A stretch of DNA of 64,000 nucleotides from Yarrowia lipolytica (Eukaryota; Ascomycota; Dipodascomycetes; Dipodascales). Under the pieces are notes generated by a model. It searched no databases. It was not told the origin of the DNA and saw only the letters and a program-made list of their open reading frames with translations. Below, in pieces: positions 52,709 to 63,567 of this stretch. Each line of letters begins with the position of its first letter. Position 1 is the first letter of the stretch. The stretch is from positions 310,001 through 374,000 of the forward strand of contig NC_090772.1 in NCBI RefSeq assembly GCF_001761485.1, written 5' to 3'. The position numbers were made by a program, and so were the translations under genes.

Positions 52709-53243
52709 TCGTATTGTGCAGAAGCAGTCGGATACAGTCGTAGACCCTTCGGGAACACAATTACCGGTACAGTACCAGACTTCCAAGAGTCCGATATCGA
52801 TTACCGGCCTGGAAGATACAATGCAATTCGTGGTAGCTACTGTATCGTCCCTGAAACTGTACGCAGTCAACCAGACTCCTTATTCTTTGATCAATCAGAG
52901 AACTACCCGAGCAAGAGCCCGAGCAAGAATCCGAGCAAGATGATTTCAAGTCTTTGCAATCTCTCATCACTCGTTGATCCCGATAAGACCGACTGTTATC
53001 ATACATACAAGCACAGCAACCAAGCTTGACTGCCTTGGACGGTATGTACTTGTACTTTTACTCGTAGTTACACTTGTACTTATAGACGGCACCAAGAGAG
53101 TGAAGATCGAGACTTGGTTTGGCTTACAGTATGGGTGCGAGTACATACTGTACCAATACTTGTAGTAACAAGAACCGTTCCACTGCGAGTCTACCTGCAG
53201 ATACAGATGTACAGCACCCACAATCAAACAGCATCCTTGTCAG

Positions 53244-53552
53244 CTATTGCCACGATTGAAACACCTCAAGCCCAATCTCTCTGCGTAGTTTCCCACGTAT
53301 GCCAACCGGTTCCTCCTTGGCCTTGGTCCCACGCCTTTGTAACACTTCCTCGTCCACTCCAGCCCCACTACTATCCACCACCAATCTAGCCTCATCCACG
53401 GAACCATCTTCCCCAATCGAAGCAGTCGATGTAGCTTCCCTAACGACCCTCAAACACGCCCCCGTGCTCCCAAACACCTCCTCAAACACCCCTTGCATCC
53501 GATATTCCCTCCCGATACCATTCTGATACAATTGCGCTCGTATCCCCACCAT
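53244..53552 (-). CDS. Weak ORF, 102 aa, uncertain
   Basis: The frame from this ATG gives a balanced, soluble-looking protein (MVGIRAQLYQNGIGREY, later VDEARLVVDSSGAGVDEEV) but uses many non-preferred GGG and AGG codons. It may be a relic or a young gene. Another protein-like frame overlaps it upstream on the same strand (53,450-53,737). No family is recognised. Confidence 0.2.
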   Translation of the reverse strand: MVGIRAQLYQNGIGREYRMQGVFEEVFGSTGACLRVVREATSTASIGEDGSVDEARLVVDSSGAGVDEEVLQRRGTKAKEEPVGIRGKLRREIGLEVFQSWQ

Positions 53553-54119
53553 ATCATGTATTCTGGCGGAAGGCTATCGAAGGGAAGCTCGTGATCAAGC
53601 TCGCTGAGAGTATCCGCTGAGAGAACAAGCAGAAAAGCAAAAACGAAATGTTTGAGGTAAACCCTGTGATGGTCGCTGTGGCCTTGGAGGTTGCTGTAGC
53701 TGGCTGCCAACCACCAGTAGAGAATGTAACCGGGCACAGATGCGAATCAAAAGGGTCTGAATCGGTTTAGGGGGTGGTCAACCCAACCCTTGGCAATCTC
53801 ATCAATGTTGACCATGCTCAGTTGAAGAGAGGCTCTACTTGTTGTAGTGAGTACAAGCACCAGAACGACTACTTGTAGCTGTACAAGAACTAGTCAAGAG
53901 CCAGAACGACTAGCTGTACAATTACAAGTGCAAATTGTTAATACCTATACACCCACCGACAAAAATATCGCCAACAATATCACCCACACCTCTTCAATCC
54001 CATCCAATCCAATCTAATCAAATCCAATCATGACCGGAACCGGCCTCTTCCTTGGCCGATGGGGTGCATTATTCCTTTATCGGTGTACACTTATTACACA
54101 CACGTACACCTCTCTCTTT

Positions 54120-54310
54120 CTGACGTGCATCCTCTTTTCCGCCTCTTCTCTCTTTTCCGCCTTTTCTCTCTTTTCCGCCTCTTCTTTCTTTTCCGCCTCT
54201 TCTTTCTTTCGCCCTCTTTTTTTTTTTTCCCCTCTTTTTTTTTTTCTTCCCTGCCTCTCTTCGGTCCCTCTCTTCGGTCCCTTTTCTTCTTCCTTTCTTC
54301 TTCCTTTCTT
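54120..54310 (+). repeat. Pyrimidine-rich simple sequence with TCTTTTCCGCC units
   Basis: Units CTCTTTTCCGCCT repeat about five times, then T-runs and two copies of CTCTTCGGTCCC. The block is almost pure C/T on this strand. Confidence 0.75.
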
Positions 54311-55731
54311 CCCCCTTCTCACCTGTGCACACCATCGGTAATGGCCGAATCTCAGATTAGCTTTTTTACCCTACCGATGTGCGGATCAGATGTTACCCTA
54401 CCGAAATAAGCCTTTTTGCTTAATTTTCGCCGTCGGCTATGCGATGACCACAGAGGGTTGTCAAACAGAGTTGCCGACGGTTTGGATGGGTGTTTGTAGG
54501 CGGATTTCGGCGGCGGAAAGAGGCTCCAACTGCCTGGATTTCCGGCAGAAACTCCGGGTGCAAATATCCCCACTCCAAGCCCTCTTTCCGCCACTTTGCA
54601 TCGACCTTCTCGTCGCTTTTTTTGGACCGGAAAATTAGAGTATGCACCTTATTTTTGCAAAGGACTCAAATGCCAGTTGAAACTTTAAATGAAAGTTAGC
54701 ACTACGAAGAGTTAGGCAATTGTGCACGGCAGCTTTTTTACACAACAAAGGACCCACTGTGGGCGGGAGAAAAAAATACTGTGTTAAGGGGTCACACAAG
54801 CCGGGAAAAGGAAAAAGCGGGGCAGAAAACGATACCTGGGGCGAGGCGGGGGTATGCAGATGTCTCGCCGGCAGCTTACAGACCCAGTATTCCTCCCTCA
54901 AAAACGCTCGCTTTCTTTGTTCTGCTCCCCTCCCTTTTAAAGGTTACATTGGCATTGGCAGGGGACGATGAGATGACGATGAGATGGGAATTTTAAGCGG
55001 AGTAAAATAGAGTTGTGGAAGCGGCTCCCTAAACGGAATGAGTGGAGTGATGACGGGGGAGGATATTTGGAAGAAGCAAGGGTATTTTTGAAAATTGTAA
55101 TAAATTAGTGCCATTTCGATACCGCAATCCGTTTTGTTCCCTCCTCAGTATCCGTTTCGAAAGAATTATACATTTCAAATCCATTCCCAAAAGTCTAACA
55201 TCTACTGCAAGCCTGGAACCTAAAATCTGCTCTTTGTGCATAATGTCTCTTTGTCTCTTTAGTCTGCCTCAGGTCGCTTGGTGGAGCCTCATCGAGGCCA
55301 CAGATACGTGATCGCCAGATGAAAAATTCGCTTTCTGGCAAAGCAGCAAGAACCGGCAATTTTTTTTTTCGGGGGGCTGGCCGGCGGAGAATGGTATTAG
55401 TAATCAAACAACGTGTCTGGAGGGGCGTCTGCTCCCGCGCATTATTATTCTGTCGTCCACAGATGACGTATCCCTGTCATGACCCAGCCAAGGTCTGTTG
55501 TGCAAGGTAAAGTTTTAGGTTTCCGCGGATGGGATGACGTGGACCCGATATTTGGTCATGTGACGTAAGAATAATAGGTAGTGGTGGAGGGGAGTAGACG
55601 AAGAGGGGAGGAGACGACGAGGGGAGTGGACGACGAGGGGAGTAGTGAGGGTGTTTATGGCGACAATTGAAGACGTGTAGCAACAACATCGGGGTGTTCA
55701 ACGACCTCTAGTCGGTCACCAGACAAGTGTT

Positions 55732-55916
55732 CTACTTGTGGACTGCATGGAACCATCGTATCGTGTTTGAAATGAGCTTGATCGTCGCAGAGTTGATAGA
55801 TATCAGGCGAGCATTGCGGATGGCGGGCATGTGGCGCTTTTGTGGGGTGCGGATGGTATAGTACTCGTCCCCTACAAGTCCGGTGCGACATTCGTACGGT
55901 ATTCCATCGATGGGAA
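55732..55916 (-). pseudogene. Coding-like fragment, unknown family
   Basis: A minus-strand frame of about 60 codons gives an ordered-looking end: IPIDGIPYECRTGLVGDEYY, then a basic stretch and two amphipathic helices ending in HAVHK. It lacks a start codon, because an A-rich simple repeat precedes it. It is probably the 3' remnant of a dead gene or an exon of an unseen gene. Confidence 0.3.
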
Positions 55917-56691
55917 TGTTTTCTTTTTTTCTTTTTCTTTTTTTTTTCTTTTTCTTTTATAATAACATGGTACGAGAAGCTCATGGGACGTTTCCCTACA
56001 AGCAAGTACAAGTAGTAGGAGTACCTGTAAAGATCGATGGGCCTGATGTTGCCAAAAGGAGACCATTGTACTGACATTGGGCATATGTACCATGGGGGAA
56101 GTTCGGGGCCGTCTTTTTCGTTCACCATTATCGATTGTCATTTTGTTTTATCATTCCACCATCCACTTTTCGCTTTTCCTCCGGACTGGAGTGTGGTGGT
56201 GGAATGGAGTTGCTTTGTGTGGAAGTTAGAGCGCATTAGCGTTCAACAGCTGCGTTGGGGCCTACTGTAGCACCTTTTTTGGCACTAGCTCCACACGCAT
56301 TGCACATGTCCCAAATCCAAAAAGCAAAAGGCTAAGTGAGAGCCAAAGAAAAGCCAAACTCGAAGCCAGTCAAATACATTTTTGGCCAAATTGCAATTTC
56401 CGTCACCACCACACACACGTCAACACTTACCTTTACCGACCGGCAACGACGAGCTGGCTTGAGGGGGAACCGGGCAACCACACGACGACCCGCACGCAAC
56501 GACATCTCCACACACACGCCCACACCAACATATCCCCAGCCTTCCCTGACATTTGATCACAGCGACAACCAAAGCCGACACAAGCGACAACCGACAACCG
56601 ACACACAAGCTGAACAAATCACACACCCGACACTGAAAGCGACACAGACAGACTCAGGCTGCAACCAACGACTCGAGACGGACAATATAAG

Positions 56692-57420
56692 GTGAGTAAT
56701 CCGGAGGCAGATGGAGGACAAGGGTCCATTGATGCTATGGTGGCGTGTGCACCTAAAGACTATGGTGATGGGATGTGGTAAGAGTCACCATTGTCGGCGG
56801 GAGGTGGCTTCGATGGCAAGACAGAGAGAGGTATTTGGGGTCGTCGTGTGATGCTGGTCCTGGTACTGGTCCTGGATGTTGGTGACATATTGTGGTGGGG
56901 GGACGAGGCGGGCCTGTGATGGGGTTATTTACACACAGGATCAGGAGACTGATGGCGCACAGGCTGGCTGTTATTGTCAGCACGAATGCGACGAAAACAA
57001 TCATGTCACATGCATCCCCACATGCCGTCGTCATTGTTGTGATTGAGGGTCTCAAAAAACAGGGCTCCCGCACACAGTGACATGGCAACCATCATCGACA
57101 CCCAACACCACATCCATCCACACTAAACACTACTACACAAACGTCGTCATCACTAGTACACGTTTTTTGAACTGCATTCCGCCCACGCGGCACGAGGCAC
57201 GCCTACCGCATTCTGAGACATCTCATCGACACAAGGCTTTACACTGCAGCACGTGCGGCTGATGGGCACGGGTCTCATGCAGTGATACTTGCAAACAATA
57301 CTCGTCACACATGGTGATGCAGTCACTCCGTGGACTGATCATATCCGACTCGTCTCCACGCACCCATCTCCTCGCAGCGCTGTCGCCCTGGTCAGATCAA
57401 CCCCGCTCCTACTAACACAG
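56692..57420 (+). other. Leader intron of the Myb-like gene
   Basis: The sequence starts GTGAGTAAT and ends CTACTAACACAG, exactly the strong Yarrowia splice signals, and the coding ATG lies directly after the 3' end. The intron is 729 bases long. The upstream exon has no ATG in frame with the protein, though a 119-codon frame (56,336-56,695) runs through it out of frame. Confidence 0.75.
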
Positions 57421-59091
57421 ATGCAACACATGCACATGATGCCCGTCATGCCTCACGACGACGAAGACATGGACAAGCGAAAAACGCCCTCGTCCTGGGA
57501 CCCCCACGATGACCTGCTTTTGCGTCATCTCAAGGAGACGCTCAAGCTCGGCTGGAAAGAAATCGCGTCCCACTTCCCCAACCGAACCCCCAACGCGTGC
57601 CAATTCCGATGGCGACGACTCATCAGCGGCACCCTGCGAACTCCACAGCCGCTCCTTACCCTGATCCCCCTGGACCAGCAGCAGCAGCAGGGCCAACCCC
57701 AGGGTCAACCTGGACAGATGCAGCAGGCTCAGCAGATGCAACCCCAGATGCAGCAGCGACCTCCTGGATCATTACAGCAGGGCCCCCCTCACGGCCAGAT
57801 GCCTCCCCAGGGCCACCCCCAGCACCCCCAACAGCAACAGGCTGCGCCTCATCAGCATGCTCCCCAGCAGCACGCTGCTCCTCCTCCACACCATCTGCCT
57901 CCGCAGCAGTACCCCTATCCCTACGGATACCCTATGGGCTATGGTCCTCAGGGCGGTCTCCAGGGAGTGCCTCGGCCTCCCCAGCAGCAGCCCCCTCAGA
58001 CACAGCCTCACCCCCAAGCCCAGCAGCATGTCACATCACAGCCTCAGCAGGCTCCTCTACCACAACAGTCTGCTCCTCAGCTCCACATGCCTCCTCACAT
58101 GCAGCAGCAACAGCAGCAGCCTCCTGCGCCCACTTACAGACCCACATTGAGCCCTGAAGTGCCTCAGATGCAGCAACCTACTGTATCTACTCCTCAGGAA
58201 GTCGTTGCTCCTCCGGCGCCTACCTCTGCCGGCTCTGCTTCTGCTCCCATGTTACAACTGCCTCCGCTCCGATCAGTAGCGTCTCCCCCCACATCGCCTT
58301 TACAGCCCCTGTCCAACCTGCCACCAAAGCATGCACCCTGGTCCAAGGAGGAGGATGATCTTCTGGTGTCTCGAAAGGATCTCGACGTGGTGGAACTGTC
58401 TGTGCTGCTTCCCAACCGGCTGAGTCAACAGATCCGATCGCGGTTGTCCTACCTCAACAGCGACCCCACGCTGTGCTCTCCCCCTTTAGGCACCGTCACA
58501 CTTCCTCCGATCATACCCGCTACAGACGTTGCTGGCGTCAAGGTGCAGGAGGTTCCTGTTTCCGTGTCCGACACGTACTTCCCCAGCAGCTTCATGCGAA
58601 GCAAGGGTAGCATGAGTGCCGGTAGCAGTGGTATGGGTGGCATTGGTGGAGTCGCAGCTCTGTCAGCAGCGGCAAGTCTCGCAGCAGTAGCACACAGTGA
58701 GGGGAGCCCAACGGCAGGGCATCGACCTGCCCCCTCCTCTGTTCCTGCATTCAGCCCGCCCTCCAAGCGGACCAAACTCGACATTCCTCCCTCCACACAG
58801 CCCAAGCTCCAGGCCAAGTTGATAACCGAGTTGGAAAAGAGCAAGTCGCCGCAGACCCTGGGTTCGCTCTCGAATCTGTCATCGCCGCTGTCTTCCACGT
58901 CGTCTCCTGGTACGGGCATGATTTCGCCGGCCATAAACCTGCCTACTCCTATCACCAGTGGCAGCAACAAGCCCGGCGCAAGTACGTTGCCCAACAAGCG
59001 GCTTTTGGGTCTGGGAACTCCGCATTACTTCCCCAGTCCCCGAACGAGCACGCCCAAGGCGACTAGTGGGAACTGCTACTTTGACAAGTAA
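57421..59091 (+). CDS. Myb/SANT transcription regulator, Dot6/Tod6-like
   Basis: Encodes 556 aa. Near the start (about 20-70) is a SANT/Myb domain, SSWDPHDDLLLRHLKETLKL then GWKEIASHFPNRTPNACQFR, which closely fits yeast Dot6/Tod6. These bind the PAC motif and repress ribosome-biogenesis genes through Rpd3L when TOR/PKA signalling falls. A second Myb-like helical repeat lies at about 303-345 (HAPWSKEEDDLLVSRKDLDV, ending RSRLSYL). Between them is a long Gln/Pro/His-rich low-complexity part; the C-terminal half is Ser/Pro/Gly-rich with a basic KRTKLD patch. Translation starts at the ATG right after the leader intron; a longer unspliced frame from 57,289 would retain intron sequence. Phosphorylation sites are likely but not shown. 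Confidence 0.8.
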   Translation: MQHMHMMPVMPHDDEDMDKRKTPSSWDPHDDLLLRHLKETLKLGWKEIASHFPNRTPNACQFRWRRLISGTLRTPQPLLTLIPLDQQQQQGQPQGQPGQMQQAQQMQPQMQQRPPGSLQQGPPHGQMPPQGHPQHPQQQQAAPHQHAPQQHAAPPPHHLPPQQYPYPYGYPMGYGPQGGLQGVPRPPQQQPPQTQPHPQAQQHVTSQPQQAPLPQQSAPQLHMPPHMQQQQQQPPAPTYRPTLSPEVPQMQQPTVSTPQEVVAPPAPTSAGSASAPMLQLPPLRSVASPPTSPLQPLSNLPPKHAPWSKEEDDLLVSRKDLDVVELSVLLPNRLSQQIRSRLSYLNSDPTLCSPPLGTVTLPPIIPATDVAGVKVQEVPVSVSDTYFPSSFMRSKGSMSAGSSGMGGIGGVAALSAAASLAAVAHSEGSPTAGHRPAPSSVPAFSPPSKRTKLDIPPSTQPKLQAKLITELEKSKSPQTLGSLSNLSSPLSSTSSPGTGMISPAINLPTPITSGSNKPGASTLPNKRLLGLGTPHYFPSPRTSTPKATSGNCYFDK

Positions 59092-62000
59092 AAGGTAATG
59101 AGCCAACACAAATGGAGAAGGATGATTGCAGAGGAAGAGACGGTCAGAGACCACGGGTGGTTGATCCATTCGAAAAATAACGATATATATAATGAGAAAA
59201 GAAGTAGTAATGATATTTATAAGTTAATTGGGGTCAAGTAGGGGAGATATGTGGTACGAGTGATGATAGATAAGACGATACAAAGCAAAGCAATTGTTTA
59301 TCACGAAACAATTCGTTTGTCACGCAATTCGGTTGTCTCGGCTTCTTGTCTTGTCTGATTGACTCAGTAATGCCATTGTTACTGCCATTGTTACTGCTGT
59401 GTAATTCCTTCAGCTTGTTCCATTGACTCAGTGATGGATGGATCGTTTGTGCCCAGGGCTGCATCCACAGCACACTAACGCAGTGGAACCAGTCCGGCGA
59501 TAATATTTGTAGGCGTCCGATATTATTCTGAGTTGGCGAGGAGATAGCAATTGGTACAGTACGGTACGGTGTAGTACGGTAATTGTAGAGCAAACGCTTC
59601 TTTTGTGCAGGTGAAGGAGCTAGAAGGAGTTTCTTTCAGCCGCTTGTGGGGTTTGTGTGGTATGTACGTGTTGGTATGTTCGAGTCGTACACGACATTGT
59701 GTACTGGTAGGGGTACTGGCATCACTGGGCTACGGTGCAAGTGGGCGGTGCTCGAGCTTACAGTAGTTGTAGATGGAACGCCCTTCCGGTGCAAGTGTTT
59801 GCACTACTCGTACCGTAGCTACCAGTAGTGGCTGTTGAACTAGTGTCGCTTCCGAAACCGCCTGATTCACATGTCTGGCCAAGAGTTCGGCAGCAGTTTA
59901 GCTGGACTTTGGGCTGGTGAAACTGACGTCGGGGTTGGTGGGCGGTGATGTCATGTCTAGAATGGGGCCATGTAGCGGTCTCGCGGCACTTGTTGCACCT
60001 ACCTCGTGTTGGCGGCCGTGGTGTAGCCCCCATCTGGGTCTCGCACGCCCCTCATAAAAGCCATCTATCGCGTGGTGCGTAAGCTACCATCTCATCGACC
60101 CCTGCACAAGAATTGCAGAATGCGACCGGATCTAAAACAGACCCAAGAGCAGCCTAACCGGGGTCTAATCCGTGTCTAAAGATGGACTAAACCGGATGTT
60201 GGTGCCAACGTGGGTCTAAAACACACAAGCCCCGACTTAGTGTCATTCCACATGCGGTTCGAAACAAGTGACAACAACACCGCCAGCAACAAGAAGCACA
60301 ACAAGCACACTGCAGTAGAAGACTTGCATGCACCCTTTCTTTCGCCTCCAGACTGGTGCCCAGATAATATCCGGCCCTGTTAGCCGCCGATGTAACGTCG
60401 GGTGCCACTATAGTGCGGTTTGACAATCGGCAAAAGAGAAGCTTTGGATGCACAGGTGCTACAGATGTGCAGATGGTTGGTGCACGTCCGCCCATCGAGA
60501 CAAGCACTATACACAATCTATAGTCTGGAAAAGAGAAGAGTATATATACGAGATGCGGTGGGTGGAGTGAGTTCACACGAGTGCAAGATACGTGATACCT
60601 GTATCAATATAGTACATACCGTACGAGTCCATACAAATGAGCGAATGTACAAATATATCTCGTATTCGTATGGGAACATGTGCAGGCGTACATACCGGAG
60701 CAATTGTCTGTATGGAATCATGGCCCGGGTCTCGGACTGCCAATCTATCAACAGCTACTTACCAGTAGCTATCGTAACTCCAGTAAATTTGAGGACGCCT
60801 CCTGCTGACACTCTATCAAAGTTGGCGTCTGAGACTCACATTAACAGACTATTAGACATACGCTTGTTATATATCCAGTAGGGTGTGCCTCAACTTACCT
60901 CGGGGCCATCCTGGGAACGTCACATCCGGTACCGATGTTACTCATGCTGAGTCTGACAGTTGGTGTTCGGCAGTGTGTAATCATTACTGTTCTGAAGCGA
61001 GTAGGGGACGTTGGGGATCCGTAGTCTGACGTCCTAGGACCCTCTACTGGGCTTTTTAGTGAGTCTCTCCAACCAGTATTGCATAAGTAAATGTAAAGAA
61101 AATTTGAATATCTACTTAGATGACTACTTTAGATACGGAAGGGACATTGCGACAATGGCCAGGGGAAACAGAACACATTAAAACAAGTACATCGATGATA
61201 TAAACATTCAGAGAATCTCGTAACCATCTCAATATCTTCAAACCCCAATCGGGCTACCAATTGGTAGGTTCGTTACAAGTACTGTACATACTGTACGGTA
61301 AGTACACTTGTACTTGTACTTTCAAATAAACACATTCAGAAAAGTTTGTAGAATGTATACTGCCATACAACTCGAACCACTTTGGAAATCTGAGTAGAGT
61401 GATGTTCTTTTTGTCGCCGCTTATCATACTAATTTCGCCAAAAAAGACCCTGTGGTTCGTCTATGAACCTCTTGATATCTGCTGACTTGTGTGGTCGGCC
61501 AGACACATCCATACTCATGATATACCCCAGAGCCATTACTCACCGCAACACTGCCTCAATGAAGTGCAGGGACATACACCAATTCATAACGCCCCCAATT
61601 GAGCAAACACCTCTTCCTTTATCCCTCCATCACATAATACATACATTCATAGATTACATAGCGCCCATTTTTGGGTGGGCGTAAAAATACATTTCGTCAT
61701 ACAGAACATGGAGTATCTGATCTGTCCGTACGACAACGACGTCTGCAGCTGAGCAATGGAGATCCAACAAAGTCATGTGCAGCCGCTTTATCCTGCAACT
61801 GCCTAGAGAGACTCCACCTTCTTCCATCCCACATCACAACGCTCCTAAATACATCCAAAAGTACCTCAACCTTCGTGGGCCACAACTAGTGGCATTCACA
61901 GTCGCAAAACATCCAGCTCCAACATCGCCCTTGTGTTGCAAACGTTCAATCGTCAGATCATGGATGAAACCCGCGAAAAAGAAAACGTTTCAACTGATCA

Positions 62001-62094
62001 GAGTCTCAGAATCCCGCTGAAGGTCTCAGAAGATCATTGGAGATGCACCAGAGACGCACGTTAGCACTCTTCATCGCACTTCCTCACCAGCCCT
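59092..62094. other. Intergenic 3 kb, no supported gene
   Basis: It contains short repeats such as GGTCTAA words (60,130-60,225) and TACGGTACGGTGTAGTACGG (59,553-59,580), TACAAGTACTGTAC-type words (61,275-61,320) and AT-rich promoter-like DNA. ORFs on both strands lack gene-like codon use. Confidence 0.5.
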
Positions 62095-63567
62095 TCACTC
62101 CAACTTGTTCCACGCGGTCAACAGCTTCAGAGATCGCTCCTTGAAGCCGTACTCCTCATCCTTAGGCACTGAGTCCAGCTTCACAATGCCCTTGAGCACC
62201 TTGTTGATCTTGGTCTGTCGGATGATCGACGTCTCCAGCCCCTCAAATTCTTCCAACCGTGTCAAGTACTGAGACAGTCCGGGAAGCTCAGAATCGTCAG
62301 GAACACTGCCAGAGAGCAGACCCCGCTGCAGCTTGTGCCGAATCACGAGCACCTTGCCCTCCTTGTCGGACCGCTTAGGTGCAGGAGAAGACTTGGGCTT
62401 GGAAGATAGAGCAGGAGACGCAGACGCAGACTTGGAATCCGATTTGGCTCCTCCCCTGGCCCCAGCACCTCCTTTACCTTCTGCTGCCTCTTTGGCATCG
62501 TCCTTAGCGTGGTCCTTGGAAGCATGCTGGCCGCTCTTCTTCTTAGCCTCCTTGATGGCCTCCTTAACAGCCGAGGTCTTGCTTTTGGAGGCCGGTGTAG
62601 AAGCCTTGGCTGCTGTCTTTCGCTTCTTTGCTGGTGGCTTTTCCTCCAGTTCCTCCTCTTCCTCCTCTTCCTCTTCCTCTACGTCGCCATACACCTGCTC
62701 GACAAATTCGTCAAGAGTAGGAGGTTCAGAAGCCACCTTGTAGGCGGCATGGAGAGATTTGTCCTTTCGTCCCCGAGAGGCAGACTTGAGGAAGTTGGCG
62801 GCCTCCTCCACACCCAATGGCTTGAGGTCGTTTCGGTAGGCCCAGGTATGAGTGGTATCGATGAAAAAACGCACGGGCCACATTTGTCGGTTCTTTCGAG
62901 GCTTAGCATTGAGCACCGACGAAGGTAGCACGTCTTCAGGCACAACCATACCAGGCCAAGCAGGGAAACCCTTGACCTTTGCGAGCACAATTGTTCCGGG
63001 AGGGAAGGCAGAAGAATCACCGACGTCCATCGAGTCTGTGGTGGTGTCGGCCATGGTCACGTCAGCAACACTCTGGTCACGCGATTCGGCCTCCTCTTCG
63101 GCATCCTCTTCCACATCCTCGCCGTCAGCATCCTCTTCCACATCACCACTTTCCTCCTCGGCCACAACCTTATCGCCGGCAGCCTCAGTCTCCTTGTCGA
63201 CCTTCTCCTCCATTTCCTTTTCCTTCTTCTCCATTTCCTTCACGACATCCTCCTTGTTGTCGTCGGCGTCCTTGTCGTCCTTTTCCTCATCCTTCACATC
63301 AATACCATTGGAATCACCGTTGGGTTCGTGACCGTTTGCTTGGACCTCTTCCTTAGCTTCTGTGGTCTCTGTGGTCGTGTCGTCGGCCTTTCCATCAGCC
63401 TTTGCGTCGCTGTTTGTGTCGTTCAAATCAGCTGCCACCTTTTCTTTTCTCGACTCACTCGAGCTGTCCCCTTTCGAGTCTACGTTTGTGTTGTTGGAGC
63501 TGGAAGGAGTGGTGTCTGTGTCGTTGGTCTGTGGAGCCACAGCATCAACCTTGTCCTTGTCTGCCAT
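62095..63567 (-). CDS. PWWP-domain chromatin protein (LEDGF/Ioc4-like)
   Basis: Encodes 490 aa. A long acidic, Glu/Asp/Lys-rich N-terminal part (1-185, with helical EKKEKEMEEKVDKE stretches) precedes a PWWP domain at about 188-260 (FPPGTIVLAKVKGFPAWPGM, with the PAWP form of the signature, then WPVRFF and the WAYRNDLKPL end). An acidic run of Glu (about 300) and a Lys/Ala/Ser-rich disordered linker follow. A C-terminal helical domain at about 405-490 (VLVIRHKLQRGLL to LLTAWNKLE) resembles the TFIIS N-terminal/integrase-binding fold of LEDGF. PWWP domains read H3K36 methylation on transcribed genes. The overall order is like LEDGF/HRP2 rather than Ioc4 alone. The start is the first ATG; the nucleus is the expected location. 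Confidence 0.75.
   Translation of the reverse strand: MADKDKVDAVAPQTNDTDTTPSSSNNTNVDSKGDSSSESRKEKVAADLNDTNSDAKADGKADDTTTETTEAKEEVQANGHEPNGDSNGIDVKDEEKDDKDADDNKEDVVKEMEKKEKEMEEKVDKETEAAGDKVVAEEESGDVEEDADGEDVEEDAEEEAESRDQSVADVTMADTTTDSMDVGDSSAFPPGTIVLAKVKGFPAWPGMVVPEDVLPSSVLNAKPRKNRQMWPVRFFIDTTHTWAYRNDLKPLGVEEAANFLKSASRGRKDKSLHAAYKVASEPPTLDEFVEQVYGDVEEEEEEEEEELEEKPPAKKRKTAAKASTPASKSKTSAVKEAIKEAKKKSGQHASKDHAKDDAKEAAEGKGGAGARGGAKSDSKSASASPALSSKPKSSPAPKRSDKEGKVLVIRHKLQRGLLSGSVPDDSELPGLSQYLTRLEEFEGLETSIIRQTKINKVLKGIVKLDSVPKDEEYGFKERSLKLLTAWNKLE

Larger units (their letters stand above)
51555..57420. other. Gene-poor 5.9 kb, repeats and probable relics
   Basis: No supported gene. It holds a 22-base imperfect repeat (52,621-52,708), pyrimidine-rich simple sequence (54,120-54,310 and 55,920-55,958), a weak ORF at 53,244-53,552 and a coding-like fragment at 55,732-55,916. 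The right end is the leader and leader intron of the Myb-like gene. The GC-rich block at 54,480-54,920 has no coding frame and looks like a regulatory or noncoding-RNA region of unknown role. Confidence 0.5.

Noticed and set aside
54030-54409. Overlapping Phe/Ser-rich ORFs at 54.0-54.4 kb
   Set aside because: They are translations of a pyrimidine-rich simple repeat in several frames.
56336-56695. 119-codon ORF in the first exon of the Myb-like gene
   Set aside because: Its frame does not join the coding frame after splicing and the product is low-complexity; it can only be a leader ORF.
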